64,000 nt of DNA from Sphaerosporella brunnea (lineage: Eukaryota; Ascomycota; Pezizomycetes; Pezizales; Pyronemataceae), in NCBI GenBank assembly GCA_008704415.1, contig VXIS01000160.1, positions 1 to 64,000 on the forward strand, given 5' to 3'. The translations under genes were made by a program, and so were the position numbers. Within the stretch, counting starts at the first letter, position 1; each line of letters opens with the position of its first letter. Shown here one piece after another: positions 12,963 to 24,625 of the stretch. The notes beneath the pieces are model-generated. The model worked only from the letters and a program-made list of their open reading frames with translations, searched no databases and was not told where the DNA came from.

Positions 12963-14710
12963 TTGCTTCGATACGCACCCCATCCTACATATTTATTATA
13001 CAGTATACTTTGCAAAGGAGCAAAGTATACGGCTTTATTTTTCCCAGTCATCACCACCAAAGTCGTCATCACGGCCGCAATCGCCTTCCCCCCGTTCCCT
13101 CGGGACTCTACCTCACCCCTTGAGAGCCTTTTCTTACCACCAACGCCGCAATCGCCATCTTCACCAGAGTCCCTGAGCGACAAGTATCTTCTACCCTCCC
13201 TGGATCCCTCCCAAGGCCAGCAGTCCCAGTACTGGAGTGGCAGTAGCGGGGCTTCTTCCGAACTGTCGGCACCTCGTCCTGCACTGGCGTCTCCGCACCA
13301 TTCGCAGCCCTGTTACCCCTCCGACACAATCCCCTACATCAGCGGAACGGGCACGAGACCGCCTCCAAGTCCCCCGAGTTCGAGCGAGCTGGATCGGCCT
13401 TTTCCTCCGGTTTCACGGGACGACTACGCATCAAGCATCGCGGCCCGGAGGCATCGGGATAATCTCCCGCAGTTCAATCTCGCCAGCACTCGGGCATCTT
13501 ACGCCAACTACGGCAGCTTCCCTACACCACCGCCGATAGGTCCCCACGAAATGGCCAGTTCCTTGGCCACCGCGCCGAACGGCGCCATCGCATCCTCCGG
13601 TGTGAGCCCATACCCGGGCCCCGGGTATTCGTCGAGTAATTCCTCGCCCTACGGTTTCATCACGGCCTCAAGTGGCTCGCAAAATTATTCCTCGCAGGGA
13701 TCGAACCTGGCATTGAGAAATTTTGGTTCTCCCGGCGGTTATGGAAGCGCGGGAAGCAGACCAGCGAGCCCGGTTACCAGAGATCTAATGCCGTCTTCGC
13801 CTTTTGAAGCGAGTGTCTCATCATACCCAATCAGTATGAACATGACCAGCAGTGCACCATCCAGCCTTTCTGCAACCGTAACTAGCAGCTTACCTTCGAT
13901 TGGACAGGGAAGCGGGAGTACATACGCCTCACCTTATAGCATTGGTGGAGGAAGTGGTGGCGCCGGCGGGATGCCTACCACACAAATAAATACTCCTCAG
14001 CCGCAGCCCTCACCACACGATCCATACTCTCCATCTAACACAGCTCCTCCCCCTCCACCATCTTATTATACCAGTTCTCCCTCATATCCTCCTCCACAAC
14101 CTCAAAACCAGATGTCGCCGAGCACCCCGACCTCGTCGTCAATGATGAACCGTCCTTTGTCGGCAGGAAGCAGTACTTACCCCCCACCACTGATTCCACT
14201 TCAGCCGCAACCTCGGTACCGGCCGTCATACCAACTCCCTGGTATGGGGGTAGCGATGCTTGGAATGGGACAGGCGGGAAGCCTTTTGACCCACCATCAC
14301 CACCAAGCCGGTGCACACCATCCCCCACAACAAGAGCGGCCCTTCAAGTGTGACCAATGCCCACAAAGCTTTAGCCGGAACCACGACCTCAAGAGGCACA
14401 AGCGCATACATCTTGCAGTCAAGCCTTTCCCGTGCGATAACTGTGAGAAGAGCTTTAGCCGCAAGGACGCCCTCAAGGTTTGTTTACCCCCCGCTGTTTT
14501 GTCCTGGATGGCGTGCTAACTGGCCCCTAGCGTCACCGTCTTGTTAAGGGCTGTGAAAAAGCGGGAGACCAGAAGACTTCCCCCCAACCACAGCAAGAAC
14601 AGAAACAAGACTACGAGCAAAGGTCGCCTCCGCAATACCAACAGCACTATGAGCTGCCGCCACGACAGATTGGATCAGCGTCCTCTCCTCTAAGTGGAAC
14701 CCGGTTATAG
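12963..14710 (+). CDS. C2H2 zinc-finger transcription factor (5' end unresolved)
   Basis: Two exons are clear: an open stretch up to 14477 and 14531-14710, separated by a 53-nt intron with a GCTAAC branch site. Most of the protein is a Ser/Pro/Gly/Gln-rich disordered activator-like region. Two fingers follow near the C-terminus: a classical C2H2 finger (CDQC ... H-KRI-H) and a second finger (CDNC ... H-X5-C) that is completed only after the intron is removed (RHRLVKGC). A Gln-rich tail of about 45 residues ends the protein. Such tandem fingers bind DNA in the nucleus; the target is unknown. The frame is open and protein-like from about 13050, but its first ATG is at 13551 (MASSL, 368 aa), so an upstream exon with the true ATG is likely. 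A candidate acceptor is TTTTTCCCAG ending at 13047. Confidence 0.85.
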
Positions 14711-16703
14711 CTGCTCAGCCAATTTTGCGATGGTTCCTTCCCTAATATCCCGGTTCCTTTCTTCCACACATGTATTATCTTGGGGTTTCCTTTTTCTTTT
14801 CCCTTTTTTTTTTATCTGGCTTGTGGCTAAGCCAACTTTGCGTCCTTGTTTAAGACGCTGTATATACATAGCCTCATTCAGGTTTGGTGCTGGAGTCGGT
14901 GTGTTGGCGGGGTTGGTTTGGCTTTTGGGTTCTTGAGCATGTTTTTACAGTGATTTTTTTTGGTTCGGTTTGGAATCTGCGTTTTTTTTTTGTTTCTTTT
15001 TTCAACTCTCCTTTGTTGACGATTTTGCTTTGTCTAAAATACCGGCGCCTTGAGTCTGTTATTTCTTTGCTTGCACCTTAAGTTTTTTTTGTACGGGATT
15101 TATGGGAAATGTGCGTTATGATATCCAGTTGGATTTTACACTACAACGGGGAGAGAAAGAAATAAAGGTGTGGGGGATAGGCCGGCGGGAGACTGGGGTA
15201 GCATGACCGCGCAATCTAGGATCTGCTAAGGATGGTGGGTTCTGATAGTATCACAAAGATCCAGCAACTTTCAGATGGCCCAGAACATAATGGATGAATG
15301 AATTTCTATTCGGAGCATCCATCACCATGCAGTGTCTCAATCAGTTCGCCTTCAGACAACCCTGGCCTGGTGTCAAAGGAAGTTAGCAAACGCGTCCCCC
15401 AAGTGGCTGCATGGTGCTCGGTTCTGAGATTGTGGCTGCCGTCGAAGTAGCAGTCGGTGTCGCTTCGAACGCTGATAGGTATTGATTCGTCTGCATAAGG
15501 CTAGCTGCTCAGGCAAACAGGAAGAGTACCTACTTGCATGGCAGGATCGACTTTCAACGGAATGGCCCATCAATCTGTGTGCAGATGTGAGTCAGGGTTA
15601 ATCTAATCATGAAACAGAAAATCCTTTCCTAAACCACGTAGTTAGCGAGTTGAACTGCTCGTCAGTTGGGGTCCTCTTTTTTTTTTTTTTTTTTGCTTTG
15701 CAAGAAGGAAGATCAGAAATGCCACATGGCCTCAAATCGTCTGCCAGCGACTCGGCCAGGCAAACGGGTATGTGGGTGGTGTGCTTCCGGAGAGTTTCTT
15801 GTCCACATCGTTCGGTCGAGTTATCGGGTTCGGGAGGAATGGGGGGCATGTGGTGGGAAATCCAGTATCTTGGATGATTGGATTGGGTGGCGGTTCTTTA
15901 TTTGCTTTTGCTTTGGGGGTTGGGAGGAAAGAAGAAGGACGATCGATTGATGGTCTGCAGTCCCTCCTTTGTTACTGGCCGAGTTTTTTCTTTTTCACAT
16001 GAGTCTACTTGCATTGATAGACAGCATTGACAGAGGCATCGTTTACTGTACCAAGACAGAGCACGCGCTTGCCGACAACTTGCAATGGCACCGGGTCTCC
16101 GCATATCTCTGGATGCCTGCCTACTCACATTCTTCTACTTGGCAGTCCCAAACAGACCAGCCTGGTCTATCAAGGATCTACTCTTCCAATAACCTCGTCT
16201 AATTACCGAGCCCATCGCTGCCGGGAGCGCTGCATGTAGATCTCTGAGGAGAAGGAAGAACTCGAGACGACGACAAGACGCATCATGCATCGTTTCGATC
16301 GGCCAGTCTAAACCGTTCCCTGGTTGTTTCCCGTACGTACTCTGCTCTCCATTTGCATATGCGTCCCTTTCTGGGGGGGAGCAGCAAGAGCAAGTACTAG
16401 CTAGTGCATACCTAAACTGCAAATGATGGGTCCTGAAGCATCGCGCTTCCTCACGACTCGATTGTCTTCGGCCTCCATTCTCAATTACAGCAATCCCGGC
16501 TAACTGATCGGAGAATAGCTTATCTTCCTCTCCCAACTACCTATCGGCGTGGCCCCTCCCGCCCGCAAATGCGGGAATGGCGGCGGGGAAATAAGCGTGT
16601 TGCCATCGTCGCCACCGCCGCCACCCAAGCGCCGTGGCCTCGCCTGGAGGCACCTGGACCTCAGCCCTGGCCAAGAAAAGACGCAGAAAAAGCAAACTGA
16701 GCG

Positions 16704-16742
16704 CGCACACACACACTCATACACACACACACACGCACACAC
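16704..16742. repeat. Interrupted CA microsatellite
   Basis: CA repeats with short interruptions (CTCATA, CG) over about 39 bases. Confidence 0.85.
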
Positions 16743-17130
16743 GGTGGGCATCGCAGACGGCTAACGGGGGAGCTAAATTCTTCGTGCCCTTCGTTTCGCT
16801 GAGACATGATGACATGTCAAATCACTTCCCGAAGCGAGAACGAACGTAACGACCACCCCCCCCCCCCCCAAGGCTTTATGAGACATGGGAAGGGGGGCGG
16901 CTCGCTTTCGACCGGCCTATCGTAGCTGCGGCTTGACCGGCGGTCCCGATCTAGCACGGCAATTTCCGTCGGCGCCGAGATAGCGGCGATCGCCCGGCCC
17001 TGGCTTGCGTTGTGCGGATCGTGGCGCTTTTCTTGGATGAAATGTGTAGCATTATGTATTTCAGGGGGTTGATGTTGTCTGAGTCTGAAGAGGAACGGGG
17101 GTTGTGGCTTGATCCGCATATTTGGCCCCC

Positions 17131-17165
17131 GTGCTGGGTCGTCCCGATTCGAGACGACCCAGCAC
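17131..17165. repeat. Perfect 13-bp inverted repeat (hairpin)
   Basis: GTGCTGGGTCGTC at 17131-17143 is matched by its exact reverse complement at 17153-17165 around a 9-nt loop. It sits in intergenic DNA with no flanking gene end within 500 bases. Confidence 0.85.
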
Positions 17166-18057
17166 AGCCGTATTCATAAGACTTAGGGGCCTGGCTGAGG
17201 CTTGAAGACGGAGATTCCCAGGCGCTGTGCAGGTGAACAAAACTAAACGATCTGCCCGCCCGCTGTGTCTCAGTGGGGCCGAAACACCAAGAGCGCCACT
17301 CTGAGGACAGTGCTTTGACTTCGGCTATCCCTTTCGCATGTTGAAAAAATTTCAGGCTGTGGTAGGGCGATTTTTGATGGTGACGACAACGAATCCGTGC
17401 CAGGAAAAGATCGAGTAACAGAAATGCGATCAGGAGCGTAGAGACACTTCATGTGAATGGAGACAGGAGAAACCCTACCCCTTCTGGTGGATATCCGACG
17501 CTTGCGATCTCATGGAGTGTCGCCGACGCCGTCAGGTTACGAGAGTGTGTCGCCCCCCACACCCGTCATTCTCCCAATTGCATCACTATCAGCCTTTGCT
17601 CAGGTCACACATTGGTCCTAGCGAACGCCCCAATCCCCAAGGGTTCAAAATCCGTGCGAGCGCCTGAATCCAAGCAAAGGGATGTGCGCCCCAGAGACGC
17701 AAAAATACGTGTCACGGAGGATCACTCACCTCTGTCGCGCGCTTAATAGCCGCGGTCACATGACCGTGGTTTTTTTTGGAGGGGGGGACGAAAGGATCCT
17801 GGTGGTGTTCCTTGATAAGCATGGCCAGGGCGGGAGGCGTCATTTTTGACGTGTGGGGACTGCTGTGTCCTGCTTTCCGCCGCCTTGGCATGGCAGGTAT
17901 GACGTCTGGGGGGGATGACATCACCGCTGCTCTATTGACCTCCCCACATCCACCTCACGAACAACAAACCTATACTATACCCACACGAACACGACTACCA
18001 TCTTCACCGAATCGAAAGTTCCACTCGAAAAGCCCCATCGCAAAAACAACTTCAAGA

Positions 18058-18300
18058 ATGTCCACCTCCGAGTCCACCAACCCCCAGCAGACCACCGAGG
18101 GTCGCCAGTCCCCATCCGTCGAGAAGCAGAACGACGCTCAGATAGGCCAGCCCTCTTCCGGCAACCAGCAGCAGAGCCAGAAGGACGCTGGAGTCACCAA
18201 GACAAAGGAGTCCAGCGAGGACACCAAGTTCCACGGCTTGGAATCCAACCCGACTGGCCCGCTCACGGACTACGCGAATGCGAAAACGAAGCTTAGTTAG
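18058..18300 (+). CDS. Small hydrophilic conserved-looking fungal protein
   Basis: An intronless 80-aa frame starting MSTSESTN and ending NAKTKLS. It is almost entirely polar (Ser, Gln, Lys, Glu), with no membrane segment and no cysteine, so it should be disordered. The C-terminal half carries HGLESNPTGPLTDYAN; from memory, small uncharacterised ascomycete proteins share an L-E-S-N-P-x-G-P-L motif, which is why I accept it as a gene. The leader just upstream (ACA/CCA-rich, AAGAATG start context) suits a fungal start. Function unknown. The longer in-frame extension to 17776 depends on an implausible N-terminus. Confidence 0.7.
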   Translation: MSTSESTNPQQTTEGRQSPSVEKQNDAQIGQPSSGNQQQSQKDAGVTKTKESSEDTKFHGLESNPTGPLTDYANAKTKLS

Positions 18301-21300
18301 AGTTGCATCTATCATAGAGGGATAAGCCGGGAGAAGGGGGTCAGAAAGTGTGTGTTCGGTATGGGCGTTTTTCTGCGGGCTTGTGCTGTTGGTACTGTTT
18401 TTGTAGCTTTTGTCTGAGGGAGATGGAACCAATCAATCACTCTTACGTATACTAAATTATTGCGCTTTGCATTCGTGTTGAGGCATAAACGCTTGTGATC
18501 GATGGATCAAAATTAGTCGGGCGGATGGTGAGGGTGTAGTCAAGTTGGGGTCGCTTGGCGGGCATTGACCCCGTCGTCCGCCCGCCCACGGCTCACCGAT
18601 CAGTTTCATAAGCTGCATCAGCCGCGGATGCCTGATTTCAGACCTACGACCCCCACCGCACGGGCGAGACGGAGCAGGATGTCTCAAGGGCGTGGTGCCA
18701 ACAGTTTAGCTTTGTGCCTCTTCAGCGATTTCATAACGTCTGACATGCATACCAGTTTATCGATGTGCAGTTGTTCATACATACATACTAGCTTCTTAGA
18801 CTTGAATACCAACGGCGTGACGTCCCGCTCTGCTGTATTTGCTTATTTTTTTGAGGATCCTGCATCACGATGCATCTCGCATCAATTCCAACAACAATCG
18901 GCCGAAACCACAACCACAACCATTTCCGATCCAGCGCGGCAGGCGCAGCTTATTATTATTATTACTATTTTTGTTTCTCTTGAAACGAACGTGTGGGGCG
19001 GGTGCGATCACGTTTTCCAAGGTTTCTGCAACTCATCGTTTAATAGCTGGCTGCAATATATCAGATCGCAGCAGTTGTCAGCGCCGCGCAGAATGCGGTG
19101 TTGGATTGGTTAGCGTGCGGGAACGATCGAATCGAATCAATTACCCGAGCCTGACAGAGATCAATGCGTTTCTCCTTGTTTCAGAAAAAAAATGGCTGGT
19201 AAACCCGAGTGAGGTATTGTGATGCCGGTCGACGAGCAAATGCAGCTGGCCCCTGGACCAGCAAAAAAAAAAAAAAACCGAATTTCTGGAAAAATACCCT
19301 GTGACCAACTCTGCAGCTGCAGGGCCAGGGACTCGATGGATGGGGGACGGCTCGGTGCAGGGACATGCTGTATGGTCAGTAAATCACCATGGATTAATTA
19401 CATCTGTAAATACAGGGTGCATTGAAACTGTTTGTTTTGCTCCCCAAAACGTCTACCAGCAGAAAAAGTGTTCATGCGGTCATGTTTGATAGCCTTTTTT
19501 TTTTTTTTTCGGGATTGCCCCCGAGGGAGAGAGATCACATCCGAAAGAGATCACATGGCGTTTACAACTGCGCATGCCGTCCAAATTGATATTTTTGCTT
19601 TGAACCCTTGTGTTGGGATCCTGCAGCGCGGCTAAGCATGGCCTCGGTGGAAATCCGTCAGTAAAACCCCCTTATCATTTCTCGGAAGGTTTTTTTTCGG
19701 CATATTGGACGCGGTGGCGGCGGCGGTGGGATAATATCGCTTCCACAAACGCCCCCCGCCGCAAGCAAACACTGAACCCAAAGATCGCCCCTAAGCCTCA
19801 TCCGTTCCCGGTAAAACTAGATCTAGCAGGCGAGGCCGTTTTAGCGTCTCCTTGGTGGCTGACATGGTTTTCTTCACAGCAACTTGCAAGTGCGATTATG
19901 CAACTGTCGCTTGTAACAGCAGCAGCCGCAGCAGGATGTGAACAAATGCGACCCCGCATACCGCCTCCCCGGGACCCTGGCAATTCTAGTTGGATCACGG
20001 TGCATAATCCTTCTTCCGGGAGGTACTGCATCAGCAATCTTGGTTAACGGGAGGGAGAACGACGCTGGTGCATGAAGATCGATATTAAGCCCCGAGCCCG
20101 AGAGATGTACGATACAGTTCTGAGATGGTGCAATATCTCAAGTAATCGGAGTCCGATGTGGTATAGGTAGGTCCCACCTTTGTGCGGGCAATAATCTGGA
20201 CGGCAAGGCCGAGTGAGATCGCCTGAGTTGAAGATCAACAAAGCTCGGGTTTTTCAGCAACAAAACGTTCGCATACATACCACTTCTGGTATCTACGCCT
20301 CCCGGCGGCTCACGGGCAAGAATGGGATGAAAAGTGAACCCGGTTGGACTGGTTTCACAATGCTGCAAAGGCCACGAAACCACAAACATTGTGCTTTGCA
20401 TGGCAGCCCGAGACCGTATTGCTGCCTGTGTCCAGTACGACTGCCTCACACTGACGCGGCCATCCAAGGCAGGTTCCACGCTTGTTGACAGCAGCAAGTT
20501 TCAGACGAAACCGCTTGTGTTGAATTCGAACGGCTAAAACGTCCGAAGGGGAAGAACGAGCTTGAGATGGTATCACAGAGCTGAAAAAAAAAAAAACCTC
20601 GGCACCTGTCTATCTCGACACCGGTATAGCAAGGAAGAACTTTTGCTCTGGCTGCTGCAATGCCCTTCACATTCTCTTCGGCAGATGTTAGTTCCCGATG
20701 CACATGCTATGTCAAACTGATATGCAGCGAGAGTGTGTGTGACTGATCTCTCTCTCCTCAGAATATGATCTTCGATGCCGGGCTAAAAAATCCCATTGTG
20801 ACATCCTCGGTCACTCGCGGCTAGTTCCGTCTGCACTCGGCCACGAAGGAACACTGCAGCACAGTCAGTTTGCTAGCCTAGTGCCGTTCGTAAGAAACAC
20901 GGCAAGGGAGTGAGTCTTTTACGTAGGTCACCACCAAGTCAGGATCAATGGCAAAGGCGTCCAGACGTGCACGTTGCATTGGGGGTTGTGAGCTGGTTCT
21001 TAGCTTGCAAATGTTGCAAATGACAGGTATCACAATCTTGCCAAGTTTCGTCGCTACGTCGGGCAAACAAGCCATGCCTCGACGGATTCATCTCGAGGGG
21101 GGGCGACTGTCTCTCGCTTACTGACTGGTCCAGGAACGAGGGTTTGTGAAGCTTCGAGTTGTTGGTGGCCATCAGGATGCGGCGTAAGGGGAACTTAGTA
21201 GGTTTGCTTGAAATCTTCCAAAGCTGTTTCACCCGTCGCAGCAGGCCGCCATTTCCACAGCCGCAGACCGGGCGTGGCGGGTCCAAAATCAGGCCCCTCG

Positions 21301-21868
21301 CCTCAAAAACCAACAAGGTAAAAAAAAAAAAAAAAAGTTCTTTACAGCGGGATTGGCCACCAAATCCTTTCAACCCCGCTTTGCCATGGCTAGTCCGAAT
21401 CCCAACGGGAAGGATAGAAGCTTCCTGTTCATGCGTTAGGTGTGTATTCCATCGCATCTTCTATCCAATGGAATGGCATTGAGCAACCGTATGCAATGCA
21501 GCATTAGCAATCGCCGTGGGCAGCCGCAGCTTCCAGTTGCACTTCCATCCGAGATTCTCCGCTACCCCGCTTGCTCTCTGATAAACTAGTGCTCGTGTAC
21601 GAGTACCTACTCCTCTACAGCTGAAAGTTGACCTCGCTTGCCTTCGGGAGCAAAATTTGCGGTATCTCGAGAAAGTCACAGCGCCGGTGTGGTCACAATT
21701 TCCTCAGAAAGGACCTGGGGGAGGGGGTTGACGTCTCTGTCACCCATGGAAGATACTAAACCATGAACCGCTTCTGGGAGGACCAATCCAAAGCCGTCGT
21801 CGTTCAAGGTGGTTCTTTTCATGACGTTTTACCATAGAAGGGCCTAGTACCATAGAAAGGCCTAGGAC

Positions 21869-22145
21869 CAGTGTTCCTAATAGCCGGCCCAAAAAGCCCG
21901 GCGGTCTCAAATCACGACGGGCTGGCTGCTGGGCTGTCGGGCTGCCAAGCACTTTCGACTGAGGTGAACTTGCCATGCAACCATCAACTTGACGTAAACT
22001 GAAGAGTGTTTCTGTGTAGCTGTTGCTCCATTCCCCATAGCGCATGATCCCTGCATCCGCTGGCAACCCGCCAGCCGGCCCGACGTGGGCTGCAGCCCAA
22101 ACAGCCCGCCCGTCTTTTCGATCAGGGCTGCTATTAGGAACACTG
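21869..22145. mobile_element. hAT-type MITE, copy 1 (277 bp)
   Basis: The element starts CAGTGTTCCTAATAGC and ends with the exact reverse complement (16-bp perfect terminal inverted repeats). It is flanked on both sides by the same 8 bp, CCTAGGAC (21861-21868 and 22146-22153). An 8-bp duplication with CAGTG-type termini is the signature of hAT transposons. The interior is rich in GGCTGG/CCAGCC-like subterminal motifs and has no transposase frame, so the copy is non-autonomous. Confidence 0.9.
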
Positions 22146-22758
22146 CCTAGGACCATAGACAAGCCCCCCAGAATGACCTTCCTTACCCTATGCACGGAGT
22201 GGCAAAACCCACCGCAAACCGTCCAAGCTTTAGGTACACCTCCGCCTCAAAGAGGGCTTGGGTGGCTGGTTTCATAGTTTATCACTCGCAATCTGGGGCT
22301 AGAGAATGGTCCAATAATTATAAGCTCACACCAAGCGAGCAGTACATTTCCGTGAATTTGAAGCGCTACTGCTTTTTTTTTTTTTTTTTTTTCCTTCAGG
22401 TGGGCAAAGAATGTAGTGTAGCTGTGGATTGATGGATCATGCCACAGCACTCGCTTCAGCCTAGGGGGTCAATAAGTAAGTACTTACTTAAGTACTTGTT
22501 GAAGACCTCGAAGGGGGATGTTTCCATTTTCCCCCAGACGCCGGGCTGTGGGTGTTGTCGGTTCCTCTCTTTCAAACGATGTCTGATACCTCTTTCAAGC
22601 GCTCGTATGAAATCGAACTTCAGCCTTGTGTTTTATCACATTTCCGGCGTGAGGATGTTTTGCGCCCCTCATATATCTAGCCAGACCTTCAGTTCTTGCC
22701 CCAGCTCTAGCCAATATCCCCAAGGAAACTGTCTACGGCAAAGGCCAATTCCTATCTG

Positions 22759-22781
22759 CACCACCACCACCACCACCACCA
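22759..22781. repeat. CAC trinucleotide microsatellite
   Basis: Uninterrupted CAC units over 23 bases. Confidence 0.85.
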
Positions 22782-22963
22782 TCCCTTCAAACCAAGTGTT
22801 CCCATTAGCCACAGCTGCGTATAACTCACTGCCAGTGTGCGCGTTGCCAGCCCCCAAGAGGCCCGAACTACATGCCCCAGCACACTACCTCAACCCCACA
22901 AGTCCACCAATCCACAAAGTCTCGCCCGGTGTGCCAGGTGGAGGTGTACATTATATTTCAGGG

Positions 22964-23010
22964 TAGTAGTAGTAGTAGTAGGAGGAGGAGGAGGAGGAGG
23001 AGGAGGAGGG
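22964..23010. repeat. Compound TAG/GGA trinucleotide microsatellite
   Basis: TAG units (22964-22980) run directly into ten GGA units (22981-23010). Confidence 0.9.
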
Positions 23011-23167
23011 GGTATCAACAGATTGTCAAACATTAACTTCTTATTAGAGTTGCGCAAGACCGAACCGCAATCACATCACATCACCTCGCCGCAGCAGAAA
23101 ACACCAGCCAAATCCAGCCAGCCAGCCAACACCAAGAACACTCCAACAAGAGCCGACACAACACAAC

Positions 23168-23531
23168 ATGACCGCGATACGAACCTCAGCCCCCTGCGGC
23201 AACGGCCTCTCCATGACGTTGGAATACCTTGGTCAACAGGCTGCGAGAGTTCCCTGCATCACTCGCTCTCACTCTCACTCTCCTCACCGCCGGCTTGAGC
23301 GCGGGACAAAAAAAAAAACTCCGGATTATAGCACTCGAGCCTCCCTCACCCACAATCCCCTTTTTATGACAGTTGAAAAAAATTGAAGATATGGTGCAGG
23401 CAGCTTTGAACCGGTCCGTCGCTGAGAATTTCCGTGACTTTAATAGCGTGCGGAGGGCGCAGAAAGTGGTCGAAGCGCGCGAAGTGGTGGTGGGGACACT
23501 GAATAATAAAGAACGCGAGTGGGGAACCTGA
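23168..23531 (+). CDS. Candidate small two-exon protein, function unknown
   Basis: Exons 23168-23248 and 23373-23531 join in frame to give 79 aa, starting MTAIRTSAPCG and ending NNKEREWGT. The second exon translates to a helical, charged stretch (LKKIEDMVQAALN then FRDFNSVRRAQKVVEAR) that looks coding. The acceptor TTTTTATGACAG at 23372 is good; the donor AGA/GTTCCC is weak, and this is the main doubt. I do not recognise the family. It ends 20 bases before the convergent stop of the transposase-like gene. Alternatively only the second exon is real and joins a different upstream exon. Confidence 0.4.
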
Positions 23532-23551
23532 ACAGAAAAAGGGAATCAATT

Positions 23552-24625
23552 TTATTTAAACTTGTACCCCTTCCGGTTCATCCACTCCGTGGCTGTCCGG
23601 TCCGCAAGTTTCGCTTCTGAGCCATCCTCATTTGTGATGCCTTCGCTCCGCCAATACTCTGTAATGGCGCTGGCCAAACCAGGACCGGTAGCCAATTTAC
23701 CTTCACCGGCCATGTACTCCTCAAACGCCATGAGAGTTCCTTCATCTTCGAGCATGCAGGGCGTTTTGGCGTGGCGGCCTTGGGCGCCCTCGGGGATCAC
23801 CCTGCCGTGGAAGTCAGTGTCTCGAGCTGAAGAACGCCGGCAGGCTTACCTACCTTTTTGTGATCCACGATGTCTCATGCAGACGGATTCTCTTGGCAAC
23901 GTAGCTCTTCTTTAGGGAATGCTGTGCCACTTGCAGGGAGAGTTCGGTGCGGGTTTTTGCGCAGCGGCCGTCGAGCCCAGTATGTGCCAGCTGCACACAG
24001 ATAAAGGCCTTTACCTGGAGATGGCGGGTATAATCTTGGCCCGCGGGGCACTTCCGTGCGGAAGAAAGCAGCTTCTGCATGTCTGCAAGGGCTGAAACAG
24101 CGTTAGCGATCATCTATGTGAACAATCATAATATCTTGGCCGCATACCCGCTTTGAGAATCTCAACTCTCTTCGATCTTGACACCCGAGGCCATGCTTGC
24201 TGTCCAGTTTGGCGTCTAAATCCCGGTTCATAGACTCCAGTTTGTGGAGGTTGTTCTGGCAATGGCGCTGCTTCCGACTCTAAGTCGGAGTTTGCACCAT
24301 TGTGGACTTGAAGCGTGTTGATGTAGGTCTGTAGGGATTTATGCATGGCCTCCCGCTCACCGTCGTCCTCTTCTGCCTCGTCATCCTCTTTCACCTCTCC
24401 TTCGTTCTCCACCTCATCCGGAAACACAGGCTCGGCGATTTGCTGTGATTCAGCCTCAGCTTCAGCCTCAGCCAGACGCCTGCGCTTGTGAATAGCCGTA
24501 GCCTGTCGTGAAATGATAGTCCTTTTGCTCGGTCTGGCAATTGCTGTTAATGGCTGCGGCTGTTGCTGGCGGCGGCTGTGTGTAGTTTGGGGGCAGCCAA
24601 CAGCGGAAAAAAATGGTGAATTCAC
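23552..24625 (-). CDS. Truncated transposase-like protein (N-terminal part of a fungal DDE transposase family)
   Basis: Three exons read in frame on the minus strand: 24625(or upstream)-24148, 24091-23854, 23801-23552, with clean 56- and 52-nt introns. The spliced C-terminal part (HARKTPC-like segment, then EGTLMAFEEYM, LASAITEYW and RTATEWMNRKGYKF) matches my memory of the helix-turn-helix region of a widespread fungal transposon family. In that family this region is followed by a conserved DGHER segment and a DDE nuclease. Here a stop follows directly after KGYKFK, so the nuclease half is absent. The N-terminal 100 residues are acidic and low-complexity. The first in-frame ATG is at 24346; the frame is open to 24625 and beyond, so the start is unresolved. 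Either a decaying relic or a retained DNA-binding fragment. Confidence 0.5.

Larger units (their letters stand above)
14711..18057. other. Gene-poor interval
   Basis: The first 400 bases are T-rich, probably the 3' UTR of the zinc-finger gene. No supported gene follows. The interval contains a T18 run near 15678, a CA microsatellite (16704-16742), a C-run near 16857-16870 and a perfect hairpin (17131-17165). The last 130 bases before 18058 look like the leader of the small gene downstream. Confidence 0.5.
18301..23167. other. Gene-poor interval with MITE and microsatellites
   Basis: No gene is supported. The interval contains several A or T runs (19263-19276, 19495-19509, 20583-20596, 21320-21335, 22373-22391), one hAT-like MITE (21869-22145), a CAC run (22759-22781) and a TAG/GGA run (22964-23010). 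Open frames here are short and interrupted by homopolymers. Confidence 0.5.

Noticed and set aside
22964..23010. Regular repeat that could suggest a CRISPR array
   Set aside because: It is a TAG/GGA microsatellite without spacers, and the DNA is eukaryotic.
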